DNA of 64,000 nt from Novosphingobium lentum NBRC 107847 (GTDB lineage: Bacteria; Pseudomonadota; Alphaproteobacteria; Sphingomonadales; Sphingomonadaceae): contig NZ_BCTW01000011.1 in assembly GCF_001590965.1 (NCBI RefSeq), positions 85,710 to 149,709 of the forward strand, in the 5' to 3' direction. A program made the translations under genes and the position numbers. The notes under the pieces were generated by a model that saw only the letters and a list, made by a program, of their open reading frames with translations, was not told the DNA's origin and did no database searches. Every line of letters begins with the position of its first letter. The first letter of the stretch is position 1. Shown here piece by piece: positions 54,594 through 62,066 of the stretch.

Positions 54594-54600
54594 GCGCATC

Positions 54601-54797
54601 GCCGCGCAGCTTCCTTCCTGCCGGCGATACCACTTTCAACGGCTGCCGAGGCGGCGAACCGGTCGGGAGGGCCCATCGGTCGCCGATCATGGAGCTGCTG
54701 GACGCCTTGTGTTCCGGCACCGGCTTACCGCGACGATCGGCGTCATCGCCGCTCCGCGCCTCGCCGCTGCCGCCTGATCCCCACAAACATCGGAGAT
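54601..54797 (+). repeat. Decayed direct duplicate of 53859-54055
   Basis: From GCCGCGCAGCTTCCTTCCTG onward, this segment repeats the 3' end, stop and ribosome-site region of the 53401 gene, including CTCCGCGCCTCGCCGC and the TGATCCCC after the stop. Substitutions and a frame shift near the middle destroy the coding frame. It is a duplication scar that now supplies the leader of the 54804 gene. Confidence 0.8.
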
Positions 54798-54803
54798 AAT
54801 ATT

Positions 54804-55415
54804 ATGGGTTGGCTCTTCATGCGCGATATGGGCGGCTACGCCAGCCCGCGCTCCTATCTCGACAACCAATTTTCCTACACGCGCGACGATCACCGTCTCA
54901 CCGTGCTGGCCTCGTCCATGGTCGGGTCGACCTATTACGCCGCGTGCGAGCGTGTCGAGAGCAACGGCGACCGCCAGATCTTCGCCGTTGTGTGCCTGAC
55001 CAAGCACAACCCCCGCGCCGCTGACGGTCACTCGTTTGGATACAAGGACATGACCGAGCATATGGGGCCGTGCGAGAGCGACTGCCCCGCGGCGGTCCTG
55101 GACGAGCTGACCGACACGGACAGCGAATATGCGGTGGCATGGCGAGCACGCTGCCGTGCCAATCTCGTACGGCGCAAGCTGGAGCGGGCGAAGCCGAACC
55201 CCCGGCCCGGGCAGACCATCATCTTCGATGAGCCCATGCGGTTCAGCGATGGAAGCGACCGCACTCGGTTCGAGGTGGTCGCCAATCCCAAGGGGAGGAC
55301 TCCGCTCTTCCGCGATCCGGAGAGCCGCGCGATCTGCCGCATCCCGGCATTCCGCAAGCGCAGCTACCGGATCGTCAACCCGGCGATCGTCCCGAAGGAC
55401 GCGGCCAATGGCTGA
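54804..55415 (+). CDS. Conserved-looking hypothetical plasmid protein (203 aa)
   Basis: The protein starts MGWLFMRDMGGYASPRSYLD and contains STYYAACERV and FAVVCLTKHNPRAADGHSFG. The family is possibly DUF6927, but I am not certain. Two cysteines (CESDC) and a cationic C-terminus stand out. CGGAG precedes the ATG. The stop overlaps the next gene's start by 8 bp, so the two are coupled. Confidence 0.7.
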   Translation: MGWLFMRDMGGYASPRSYLDNQFSYTRDDHRLTVLASSMVGSTYYAACERVESNGDRQIFAVVCLTKHNPRAADGHSFGYKDMTEHMGPCESDCPAAVLDELTDTDSEYAVAWRARCRANLVRRKLERAKPNPRPGQTIIFDEPMRFSDGSDRTRFEVVANPKGRTPLFRDPESRAICRIPAFRKRSYRIVNPAIVPKDAANG

Positions 55416-56352
55416 CTGTCCGCCCGTCGTCGCGGCATGGGGTGCCGGCGTCGATTCCACCGCCATGATCGTCGAACTCGCCGAACGCGGCGAGCCGATC
55501 GACATGGTATTGTTCGCAGACCCCGGCGCCGAGAAATCCCGGACCTACGCCTATATCCCACTGTTCCGGCGCTGGATGGCCGAGCGCGGCATCGCGTCCG
55601 AGATCGTCCGCTACCAGCCCCGCAATTTCAAACACTGGCCACCCTATGCGGGCATTGCCGAGAACATGCTCACGAACGCCACCCTGCCCTCCGTGGTCTT
55701 TGGTGGGGGGTCGTGTTCGCAGAAATGGAAGGCGGCCCCGCAAGATGCGTGGACCGCTACGTGGGAGCCGGCGCGGCGCTGCTGGGACGCAGGCGGCCGC
55801 GTCGTCAAGCTGATCGGCTATGACGCTTCTGTGCGCGACACGCAGCGTTACCACCACGCGATCGGGTGCGAGGACCCTCGCTACACCTATCGCTATCCGT
55901 TGCGGGAATGGGGATGGTCGCGGCCGGAATGCGAGGCACGGATCGCGCGCGCCGGCTTGCCCGTGCCGCCCAAGTCGAGCTGCTTCTTCTGTGGTAGCAT
56001 CAAGCCCGACGAGGTGCTGGAGCTTTCGGTCGAGGAGCTGCGCGTCATCGTGCTGATGGAGGCTCGGGCCAAGCCGCGTCTCCGCAACGTCGCCGGCCTC
56101 TGGCGCAAGCCGGTGCTGGGCCATCGCGGTGCGACGCCGCGCCCCGGCAGCATCACCGAGTTCATCCGGACGCGCGGTCTGCTTCCTCCGGCCGAGATCG
56201 ACCATATCGTCGAGACCGCGCCGATCGCGCTGCTCGACTTCCAGGCGGCACAGGCCGCCCTCCCCGTCGACCAACGCGCGCCGATGGGTCGCTGGCTCGA
56301 CGACTTCCACCGCGCGGCCGACGCGCTCGAACGGAGTCCCGCCCATGCCTAA
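55408..56352 (+). CDS. Second PP-loop (PAPS reductase-like) protein
   Basis: This 314-residue protein has a PP-loop variant AAWGAGVDSTAM (GAGVDST at 12-18), GGGSCSQKWK, and a CxxC-containing SSCFFCGSIKP, giving cysteines suited to an iron-sulfur or persulfide site. These are features of thiolation-type ATP pyrophosphatases. It is distinct from the PP-loop protein at 51852. The ATG overlaps the upstream stop in ATGGCTGA. The role is unknown. Confidence 0.8.
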   Translation: MADCPPVVAAWGAGVDSTAMIVELAERGEPIDMVLFADPGAEKSRTYAYIPLFRRWMAERGIASEIVRYQPRNFKHWPPYAGIAENMLTNATLPSVVFGGGSCSQKWKAAPQDAWTATWEPARRCWDAGGRVVKLIGYDASVRDTQRYHHAIGCEDPRYTYRYPLREWGWSRPECEARIARAGLPVPPKSSCFFCGSIKPDEVLELSVEELRVIVLMEARAKPRLRNVAGLWRKPVLGHRGATPRPGSITEFIRTRGLLPPAEIDHIVETAPIALLDFQAAQAALPVDQRAPMGRWLDDFHRAADALERSPAHA

Positions 56353-56584
56353 CCCGATCATCAAGCAATTCGTCGTTGAAGGCGTCTCCGGTTTCCCGCT
56401 GGAGATGCTCCACATAGATCAATGCTGGCCCGCGCGAGCGGCCGACGCAGCCGCCCTTGGCGGACGGCTCAACGTCGCCGGTGATCGGCCTGCGCAACCG
56501 GCCAAGATCATCCTGGCGACGGCCGCCAAATACGCACCCAACCGTCAGCGTTGGCGCTCATTCGGTTGGCAAGTCATCGACTGA
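56345..56584 (+). CDS. Small hypothetical protein (79 aa)
   Basis: It begins MPNPIIKQFVVEGVSGFPLE and ends with a cationic region, AKYAPNRQRWRSFGWQVID. The start overlaps the stop of the PP-loop gene by 8 bp. No family is recognised, but tight coupling to the upstream gene supports it being real. Confidence 0.6.
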   Translation: MPNPIIKQFVVEGVSGFPLEMLHIDQCWPARAADAAALGGRLNVAGDRPAQPAKIILATAAKYAPNRQRWRSFGWQVID

Positions 56585-56599
56585 CGATCGACGCTTTCT

Positions 56600-56635
56600 G
56601 AGGGGAGGCAGCCCTCGGAGCCGGTGAGCCTGGAT
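56600..56635 (+). promoter_or_regulatory. Leader element copy (diverged)
   Basis: GAGGGGAGGCAGCCCTCGG followed by AGCCGGTGAGC resembles the leader elements at 44313 and 53343 with several changes. It lies 26-61 bases before the ATG at 56661. Confidence 0.4.
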
Positions 56636-56660
56636 GCTCGCCGACCCAAAGGAGCCCAAC

Positions 56661-56972
56661 ATGCGCAGCATTGCCGTCTATCTCGTCCAGCTCGCCTATG
56701 GCGGCCCTGAAGAGGGCGGTTGGTTTTACCAGACCGGCGAACTCTGCACCGATCCGGAGCTGACGGCCTTCGGCACCACCTTTGCCGATGGGCACGAAGC
56801 CCGGGTGAAAGCCATGTCGGACGAGGTTCAGGCCCACCTCGATCACGACTGGAACACCGGTGATCACGCGCGGGAGATCAGCAGCGTCCTTTCCGCCGGG
56901 CGCTTCGAGGCCCGCGTCCACGATGGCTGGCCTCCCCTCGCCTTCCCGGCAGAGCGTCCCCGTTACGAATGA
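56661..56972 (+). CDS. Small hypothetical protein (103 aa)
   Basis: MRSIAVYLVQLAYGGPEEGG starts 10 bases after AAAGGAG. No signal peptide or motif is seen. An earlier ATG at 56634 is less likely because it lacks a ribosome site. The family is not recognised. Confidence 0.6.
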   Translation: MRSIAVYLVQLAYGGPEEGGWFYQTGELCTDPELTAFGTTFADGHEARVKAMSDEVQAHLDHDWNTGDHAREISSVLSAGRFEARVHDGWPPLAFPAERPRYE

Positions 56973-57024
56973 CCCGAAAATGCTCGGGTTGCTCCACATC
57001 GCCAACTTTCAGGAGTCCGGTCCC

Positions 57025-57510
57025 ATGAAAACCTTCACCGTTCACTGCGAATACCCTGCCCCCTATCGCGCCGAGATCACGGTCGAGGCGGAGGATCTCA
57101 TCGGGGCCTGTCGTGCCGCGATCGATGCGTCACACACGACCGACGGGTGGAAGAGCCTCGAGACGGAGCACCTCACCTACGTCACCGCGATCGCCGAAGG
57201 AGCGGACATCGATCCTTGGCGTTTTGTCCCCGATGGAGCGGATGCCTCCGTCCTCGCCGTCCCTCGTCTGTTCACGGATGTGGCGGCCCTCGCGGGCTTT
57301 GCCGCGACCCGGAGTGACGATCTGGTCGGCCAACTCCGCACCATGGTCGATGCCATCGGCGCCGATGGTGGGTTACGGATCACCCCAGCAGCGATGGTGC
57401 GCCTGTGCGCGACCGGAAAGGCCATTCTCGACGACATCGCGTGCTGCGGGTTAAGCCCCACTTCAAGCGCTGCGCCAAGCGTAGGTGCTGTTCTGCCCGA
57501 CGCCACCTGA
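57025..57510 (+). CDS. Hypothetical protein (161 aa)
   Basis: The protein starts MKTFTVHCEYPAPYRAEITV after AGGAG. The N-terminal half looks like a small beta-rich domain found in plasmid proteins; the C-terminal half is helical (DDLVGQLRTMVDAIGADGG). No function is assigned. Confidence 0.6.
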   Translation: MKTFTVHCEYPAPYRAEITVEAEDLIGACRAAIDASHTTDGWKSLETEHLTYVTAIAEGADIDPWRFVPDGADASVLAVPRLFTDVAALAGFAATRSDDLVGQLRTMVDAIGADGGLRITPAAMVRLCATGKAILDDIACCGLSPTSSAAPSVGAVLPDAT

Positions 57511-57584
57511 CGTCCGACAGCCTTCCGCCAGAGGATGCGGCATATGGGCGGCCGCGAGGCCCCCGCAACCGCAAAAATCCGGGC

Positions 57585-57610
57585 CGAGTTGCCGCTTCGC
57601 GGCTGCCCGC
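57585..57610 (+). repeat. GC-rich hairpin leader, copy 1
   Basis: CGAGTTGCCGCTTCGCGGCT followed by GCCCGC contains a GCCGC-TTC-GCGGC hairpin. It lies 125 bases before the DUF2493 gene and matches the copy at 60420 in 25 of 26 bases; similarity continues weakly for about 50 bases (CGCTCCGGTG). Confidence 0.6.
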
Positions 57611-57734
57611 TCCACCCCGGTTTTGCGGTTTCCCTTCGCTGCGCTCCGGTGCGGGCGCCTCTTATTCGGCCGCCCAGGAGATGCGCATCCGGCGGATAGG
57701 CCGCCGGCCCAGATCAGATGAAGGGCACTACGCC

Positions 57735-58694
57735 ATGACCACTTCCCTTGCCGCAGCACTTTCCGCACTGGAGCTCGGGCACCTCGAACCCCGCGCCGAA
57801 GATGTCTCTGGGATGGCCCCTCCGCCGTCCGAAGCCCTTGAGCAGACCACCACCGCCATCTGGAGCGATCTGTTCGCAACCCTCCAGAACACGTCGCTCG
57901 AGCGTGACATCGAAGAGATGGGTTGGGGTCTGGTCAACCTCTTCCACCGTGCCGCGGCCAAGAAGCACGCGACAATCGACCGCCTTACCGATGAGATCAG
58001 GCTGCTGATCGCCGAGCAGGACGGTTCGGAGATCAACACCTCCAACCTCGAGGAGAAAATCGACCTTGCCAAGAAGATCGAGGAAGCCGCCTCCTGCTAC
58101 GAGCTGATGCGCGACACTGCGGCCGGGCATTATATCCGCGAAACGGGCCGCTCCTGGATCCCGTCGACCGGCAACCGCATTTCGCTGGGCGTCACGTCCG
58201 CAATCGTCGATGGGCGAGCATTCCTCCGCGCACGCCGCGAGCGGATCCGCGACGCGAATACGGCACAGGGCACGCCGGTCGTGTTCGCAGGCGGAAGGCT
58301 GACCTTCAGGACCGACGAGGACATGAAGGCGTTCGGCGACAATCTGCTGCGCACCCTCAACGCAGTTCGGGAGCGTGTCGGGGACATGTATCTCGTCCAT
58401 GGCGGCGACATGAAGGGGATCGAGCGCATCGCCGCCTCCTGGGCTGAGCAGCACGGCATCCAGCAGGTCCGCTTCGGTCTCGATCGCAAGCTTGGGGACC
58501 GCGCCGGCTTCCGTCGCAACGAGCAGATGCTCTCGCTGAAGCCCCGCTACGTCATCGCCTTCCAGGGCAACGGCGTGACCGAACGTCTGGTAATCGATGC
58601 GAAGAAGGCAGGCATTCGAGTGGTTGACCGTCGCGGCCCGCTCGGTACGCCCCCCGCATCCCAGAATGCTCAAAGCGACCGTAAGGTCTGCTGA
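57735..58694 (+). CDS. DUF2493 / SLOG-superfamily protein
   Basis: This 319-residue protein has a helical N-terminal region and a C-terminal SLOG Rossmann-like domain: VVFAGGRLTFRTDEDMKAFG, VHGGDMKGIERIAASWAEQH, and YVIAFQGNGVTERLVIDAKK. SLOG domains bind nucleotide-derived ligands, and the DUF2493 group is common on plasmids and phages. The ATG was chosen at MTTSLAAAL; a longer open frame upstream covers a hairpin leader and is not coding. Confidence 0.82.
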   Translation: MTTSLAAALSALELGHLEPRAEDVSGMAPPPSEALEQTTTAIWSDLFATLQNTSLERDIEEMGWGLVNLFHRAAAKKHATIDRLTDEIRLLIAEQDGSEINTSNLEEKIDLAKKIEEAASCYELMRDTAAGHYIRETGRSWIPSTGNRISLGVTSAIVDGRAFLRARRERIRDANTAQGTPVVFAGGRLTFRTDEDMKAFGDNLLRTLNAVRERVGDMYLVHGGDMKGIERIAASWAEQHGIQQVRFGLDRKLGDRAGFRRNEQMLSLKPRYVIAFQGNGVTERLVIDAKKAGIRVVDRRGPLGTPPASQNAQSDRKVC

Positions 58695-58704
58695 GCCTAC
58701 GGCG

Positions 58705-58728
58705 GGGACGCTGGCATGCCGGCGTCCC
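58705..58728 (+). terminator. Hairpin after the DUF2493 gene, possible terminator
   Basis: GGGACGC and GCGTCCC pair around a second GGC/GCC stem, 11 bases after the gene's stop. The following CTTGCG is not U-rich, so it may be a Rho-assisted or mRNA-stabilising hairpin. Confidence 0.45.
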
Positions 58729-59017
58729 TTGCGCCGGTCGGCCGACGGAAAACCGGCGCGGCTGAAGGCTCCGGGACAAGGGGGTGTGCTATATTGGCGA
58801 TCGGATCACGGCCGATGCAACCGGCGGGCAGATGACGATCAACCGTCAAGGCCATGCCGCCCAACCCTGCGGTGGATCTAAGGTTCGCAGGAGATCGAAA
58901 TGCGAGGACTGGGATACGTGCTCATCCGGTGCTGGCCGTGGCAGGGCACTATTAGCCAAGCGTCGGATTCGTCCGCGGCGTGCATCTTTACTGTCCGATC
59001 CTAAGCTTGCCTAACCG
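58729..59017. other. Gap with no convincing gene
   Basis: A short rightward frame (start at 58784) has no ribosome site. A 10-bp palindrome GTCGGCCGAC lies at 58738. Nothing else is supported in the interval between the DUF2493 gene and the leftward lipoprotein gene. Confidence 0.4.
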
Positions 59018-59401
59018 TCAATTCTCTATGCGATGCATTGGTCCACTATCGTAAGACACGCGGATCAGATCTAGCGCTTTGCCTTCGTCCGGAAGAATTG
59101 TCCGAAAAAATGCGGTTGCCGGTCTCCGCGGCAGGAAATAGACGGGATCCGCAGTGGTAGAGCGCACCATCGCGCCGCGGACAAACCCGGCAATATCAAC
59201 ATGGCCTCGCAAAGTGAGGCTTCGCATTGACCGTATGTTTCCCGCAACGATCACCGACTTGCCTTGCCGAAATGTCCGCAAGGCCGAGAACTTGGCGTTC
59301 GCAGGCGGCTGAAGTTCAATTGCGACATCCGTTCTCTCGATGGTGGACGACGCGCAGCTCGTCCCTGCAAGCGCGAGTAGTATGATCAGCAACCGTTTCA
59401 T
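59018..59401 (-). CDS. Small putative lipoprotein, similar in layout to the one at 22883
   Basis: This 127-residue protein begins MKRLLIILLALAGTSCASST with a lipobox-like GTSC and a predicted beta-rich mature part (VIVAGNIRSM, GHVDIAGFVRG). GAGGAGG precedes the ATG. The order and spacing of strand motifs resemble the lipoprotein at 22883. The function is unknown. Confidence 0.7.
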   Translation of the reverse strand: MKRLLIILLALAGTSCASSTIERTDVAIELQPPANAKFSALRTFRQGKSVIVAGNIRSMRSLTLRGHVDIAGFVRGAMVRSTTADPVYFLPRRPATAFFRTILPDEGKALDLIRVSYDSGPMHRIEN

Positions 59402-59584
59402 TTTGGCCTCCTCAACGTAGGATTGCAGCGGCAACCTTTATGAGCCGCCGCCATAAAAATGCCAGGGATGCGGTTACCTCGGATAGCCCGAGCGAAGCAC
59501 GCCAAAGGAGGCGGACAGCTCGCTTAGCACGCGACTGGCAGCAGATAGTTTTGAATTCTAGGGTAGAAAGATATTTTTTGCCCT

Positions 59585-59595
59585 CCCCCCCCCCC
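59585..59595. repeat. Run of eleven C residues
   Basis: Eleven consecutive C residues lie about 185 bases upstream of the leftward lipoprotein gene (an 11-G run on its strand). Homopolymers of this length are hypermutable and also prone to sequencing error. No gene is placed across it. Confidence 0.85.
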
Positions 59596-59685
59596 GAGGT
59601 TGGACGGTGAAATACGTCGGAAGACCATGCGGACCATCCGTTAATCTGTGTTCCTGCCATTTGGAAAAGTCACTTTCTCCGCCAG

Positions 59686-60015
59686 TTAGAGGGCATGCGT
59701 GAAGAGTACGCCAAACAACGCTAAAGGGCGAACAATCAGTGAACGTTTAGGCGACGCGGGCATTTTGCGGCAGGGCCTTGGGTGAGCGGAAGCAGCAGCC
59801 CGATCCCCGAGAAAGTCTCCGAAAAAGGCGGTATGTTCCCAGCCTACCCGCGATGTATGGGCACGGACGTGGTCGGGCACCGCGACCGATTCCGATCGTA
59901 GATACTGGACAGCAGCGTCCATGTAGGTCGTGTTCCAATAGACCATGGCCGCGATGACCAGGTTGAGGCCCGATGCGCGATAATGCTGGGGTCCATGGCT
60001 GCGATCAATGATGCC
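59686..60015 (-). pseudogene. C-terminal remnant of a Tn3-family transposase
   Basis: The minus-strand frame encodes IIDRSHGPQHYRASGLNLVI, then MVYWNTTYMDAAVQYLRSES, then WEHTAFFGDFLGD. This is the last 90 or so residues of a Tn3 transposase (compare IVLWNTTYLQAARMHLAS in the intact tnpA). Everything upstream is gone, so it is the relic of an older insertion of a second, unrelated Tn3 element in the plasmid core block. Confidence 0.85.
59689..59726 (+). repeat. Degenerate Tn3-family inverted repeat (38 bp)
   Basis: GAGGGCATGCGTGAAGAGTA followed by CGCCAAACAACGCTAAAG has the length and AACGCTAAAG-type end of Tn3-family termini and lies at the 3' end of the transposase remnant. It is different in sequence from the repeats of the 16-kb element, so it belongs to another branch. 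Confidence 0.55.
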
Positions 60016-60567
60016 CCTCGGCCGCGCGCCCTACCCTGCGAGGCCCCGCGTGGAAGTCTTCATCGGCATCGTGACGGCAGCGCTCGGCTCCCGCCGTCCC
60101 GGTGGTGGTTCCGGCACGACGAACCTTCCCATCGTCCATCTCGCCCTGCGCGAGGCGCGCGCCGTGGCAGTGAAGGCAGCACCCGGTCCACCCCGCGAGC
60201 GTCGACCTACTTGATAGCCGTCTCGCGCCCGGCACTACGGCAAGGCTGAGGCAATCAGAGCGCCTTATGGTGACGGATCGAGGCACGGTGACGATGCTGA
60301 ACGAGCGCCGCGCGTGTCCTGCTTCTCGGATCCCTGCCTGCCCGCCGGGGTTCATCCCCTCTCTTTGCTGAACGACCTAAGCCGGCCGTCCAACCCCTCC
60401 AACCCGCGATCATACGGACCGAGTTGCCGCTACGCGGCTGCCCGCACCACTCCTTTGATCGGGGTTCCCCTCCGCGTCTTCGCGCTCCGGTGGAGGCGTC
60501 GTCCTGGACGTCTTTGACGGTGTTCAGTCGAGGGAACGAACCCCCGGCGAACAGAAGGAACCTCGAA
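60016..60567. other. Gap with transposon debris and ssb leader
   Basis: This 552-bp stretch begins at the break in the transposase remnant. It has no convincing gene until the leader of the SSB gene, which includes the hairpin element at 60420. The middle (60030-60400) may be leftover sequence from the lost element or its target. Confidence 0.4.
60420..60445 (+). repeat. GC-rich hairpin leader, copy 2
   Basis: CGAGTTGCCGCTACGCGGCT followed by GCCCGC differs from the 57585 copy only in the hairpin loop (TAC for TTC), keeping the GCCGC/GCGGC stem. It lies 122 bases before the SSB start, almost the same distance as the other copy from its gene. Confidence 0.6.
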
Positions 60568-60981
60568 ATGCAGAACCTCGTCATTCTCGCCGGCAACGTC
60601 GGCGCAACGCCTGAGACCCGCACGACCCAAGGCGGCACCAAGATCACCCAGTTCAGCCTCGCGACCTCACGCCCCAAGCGCGACAGCGACGGCAAGACCA
60701 TGAAGGATGGCGACGGTCGCCGGGTCGAGGACACCGAGTGGCACCGCATCACCTGCTTCAACGGCATCGGCAAGACCGTCGCGCAGTATGTCGAGACGGG
60801 CCAGAAGGTCATGGTTCGGGGCCGCATCCACTACACCCGCTGGACTGATCAAGAGAATATCGAGCGCTACGGGGTCGAGATCATTGCCGACGAAGTGACC
60901 TTCCTCTCCTACGGCAAATCCCGCCAGCAGCAGGGCGGCAGCCAAGACGACAACGTCGGGGATGATGATATCCCCTTCTGA
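60568..60981 (+). CDS. ssb: Single-stranded DNA-binding protein (full-length)
   Basis: This 137-residue SSB has the OB-fold core (MQNLVILAGNVGATPETRTT, EWHRITCFNGIGKTVAQYVE, GQKVMVRGRIHYTRWTDQEN, ADEVTFLSY), a Gln/Gly-rich linker and the acidic tail DDDIPF used to recruit repair and replication proteins. It is a different type from the tail-less SSB at 42986. AGAAGGAA precedes the ATG. Confidence 0.95.
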   Translation: MQNLVILAGNVGATPETRTTQGGTKITQFSLATSRPKRDSDGKTMKDGDGRRVEDTEWHRITCFNGIGKTVAQYVETGQKVMVRGRIHYTRWTDQENIERYGVEIIADEVTFLSYGKSRQQQGGSQDDNVGDDDIPF

Positions 60982-60993
60982 GCAGGGCAGGAA

Positions 60994-61017
60994 GGCCCGG
61001 AGCTTCGGCTCCGGGCC
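60994..61017 (+). terminator. Intrinsic hairpin after ssb
   Basis: GGCCCGGAGC, a TTCG tetraloop and GCTCCGGGCC form a perfect 10-bp stem, 13 bases after the ssb stop. The tail (TCTCGCC) is poor in T, but the stem is very stable. Confidence 0.75.
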
Positions 61018-61189
61018 TCTCGCCGTTGGCCTCGTTCTTCCATGCGGCTACGCAAAGCGGCAGCTAGGGCAGCTCGAGCCCCGCGCCGAATAATGGACCG
61101 GCATGGCGTAAGCGCCAGCGTCGCTCGATCCAGAAGGTGGTCGCGATCTCGCTCGTCGGTAAGGCTTCGTTTGGACCCTCCCTTTCAAT

Positions 61190-61744
61190 CTAACAGCAAT
61201 CGTCTTGCGCCGGATCGTAGATATAGCTTCGTACGAGGCCGAGGTGGCCTGCCATCGCTTGTATCGCGGCATTTCGATCTGGCGCGGTCCAGCTCGAGCT
61301 TTGGGGGTATCGGAACAGCTGAAGCGCATGGGGTTGATCGAGCGCCTCTATGAGCATGTCCATTGTACGATCTCGGGCGGAATATAATCCCCCGCGAAGC
61401 GCCTGAGCATAACAGCGTTCGAGGCTGTGGCCCATCATCATCAGCCATTCTTCATCACGGCCCTGGTGACTCAGTGCCGCTTTGAGCGAAAGTTCAAGGG
61501 CATGGGCGATGAGCTGAAACAGGGGCCGCTCAATTGCTTGGCTCTCAGGCGCATGCTCGCTCACCACTTTCGCTGCGTCGCCATAGGAGGCAGCCATTGA
61601 GAGATACTCACGGGCGCGGCGGTTGGGATAGGACCTTGCGGGAGCCGAAACGGACATCCCCTGAAGATGGCAGATTGGTGGGTGCAGCCAACCCAAAAAA
61701 TCCGAGGTATATCGGCGCGAACCCGTTCTGATCGCCTCACGCAT
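61190..61744 (-). CDS. Hypothetical helical protein, divergent from fitAB
   Basis: This 184-residue (from ATG 61744) protein contains YLSMAASYGDAAKVVSEHAP, LIAHALELSLKAALSHQGRD and GHSLERCYAQALRGG. A helical protein with LELSLKA and a GHSLE block resembles HEPN-type proteins, though the Rx4-6H signature is not clear. A TTG at 61789 is open but lies beyond the fitAB operator. It is divergent from the toxin-antitoxin genes and shares their regulatory region. Confidence 0.6.
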   Translation of the reverse strand: MREAIRTGSRRYTSDFLGWLHPPICHLQGMSVSAPARSYPNRRAREYLSMAASYGDAAKVVSEHAPESQAIERPLFQLIAHALELSLKAALSHQGRDEEWLMMMGHSLERCYAQALRGGLYSARDRTMDMLIEALDQPHALQLFRYPQSSSWTAPDRNAAIQAMAGHLGLVRSYIYDPAQDDCC

Positions 61745-61750
61745 TGCAAG

Positions 61751-61780
61751 TTGATAGCAGGTAAGGCATATTGCTATCAA
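61751..61780. promoter_or_regulatory. FitA operator (inverted repeat)
   Basis: TTGATAGCA at 61751-61759 and TGCTATCAA at 61772-61780 form a perfect 9-bp inverted repeat with a 12-base centre, 31 bases upstream of the antitoxin ATG. The half-site TGCTATCA is the one described for gonococcal FitA. It lies just upstream of the ATG of the divergent leftward gene (61744), so it may control both directions. Confidence 0.8.
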
Positions 61781-61811
61781 CGATGTCAATCAAACCGGAG
61801 TGCGATCAGCT

Positions 61812-62066
61812 ATGGCAGCCGTCACGATTCGCAACTTGTCCGATGAAACATACCGTGCCTTGAAGGTAAGGGCAGCGCATCATGGACGCAGCGCCGAGGC
61901 TGAGATGCGCGAAATTCTGGAGCTTGCCGCGCGACCGACCGACCGCGTCAGACTCGGATCGTTGCTGGCCTCCATCGGTCGCGAGGCCAGCATGAGCGAT
62001 GCAGAAGCAGAGCATTTTGCTCAGCTACGTAACAAGACCCCCGCCGAGCCCATGAGGTTCGAGTGA
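61812..62066 (+). CDS. fitA: FitA-type ribbon-helix-helix antitoxin
   Basis: This 84-residue antitoxin begins MAAVTIRNLSDETYRALKVR, the FitA/Arc-like ribbon-helix-helix with HHGRSAEAEMREIL, followed by a toxin-binding tail. It would bind the inverted repeat upstream and neutralise the PIN toxin encoded next. Its stop overlaps the toxin start by 4 bp. Confidence 0.92.
   Translation: MAAVTIRNLSDETYRALKVRAAHHGRSAEAEMREILELAARPTDRVRLGSLLASIGREASMSDAEAEHFAQLRNKTPAEPMRFE

Noticed and set aside
60005..60355. Overlapping open frames on both strands between the transposase remnant and ssb
   Set aside because: Compositionally they look like GC-rich shadow frames, with no ribosome site or recognisable protein.
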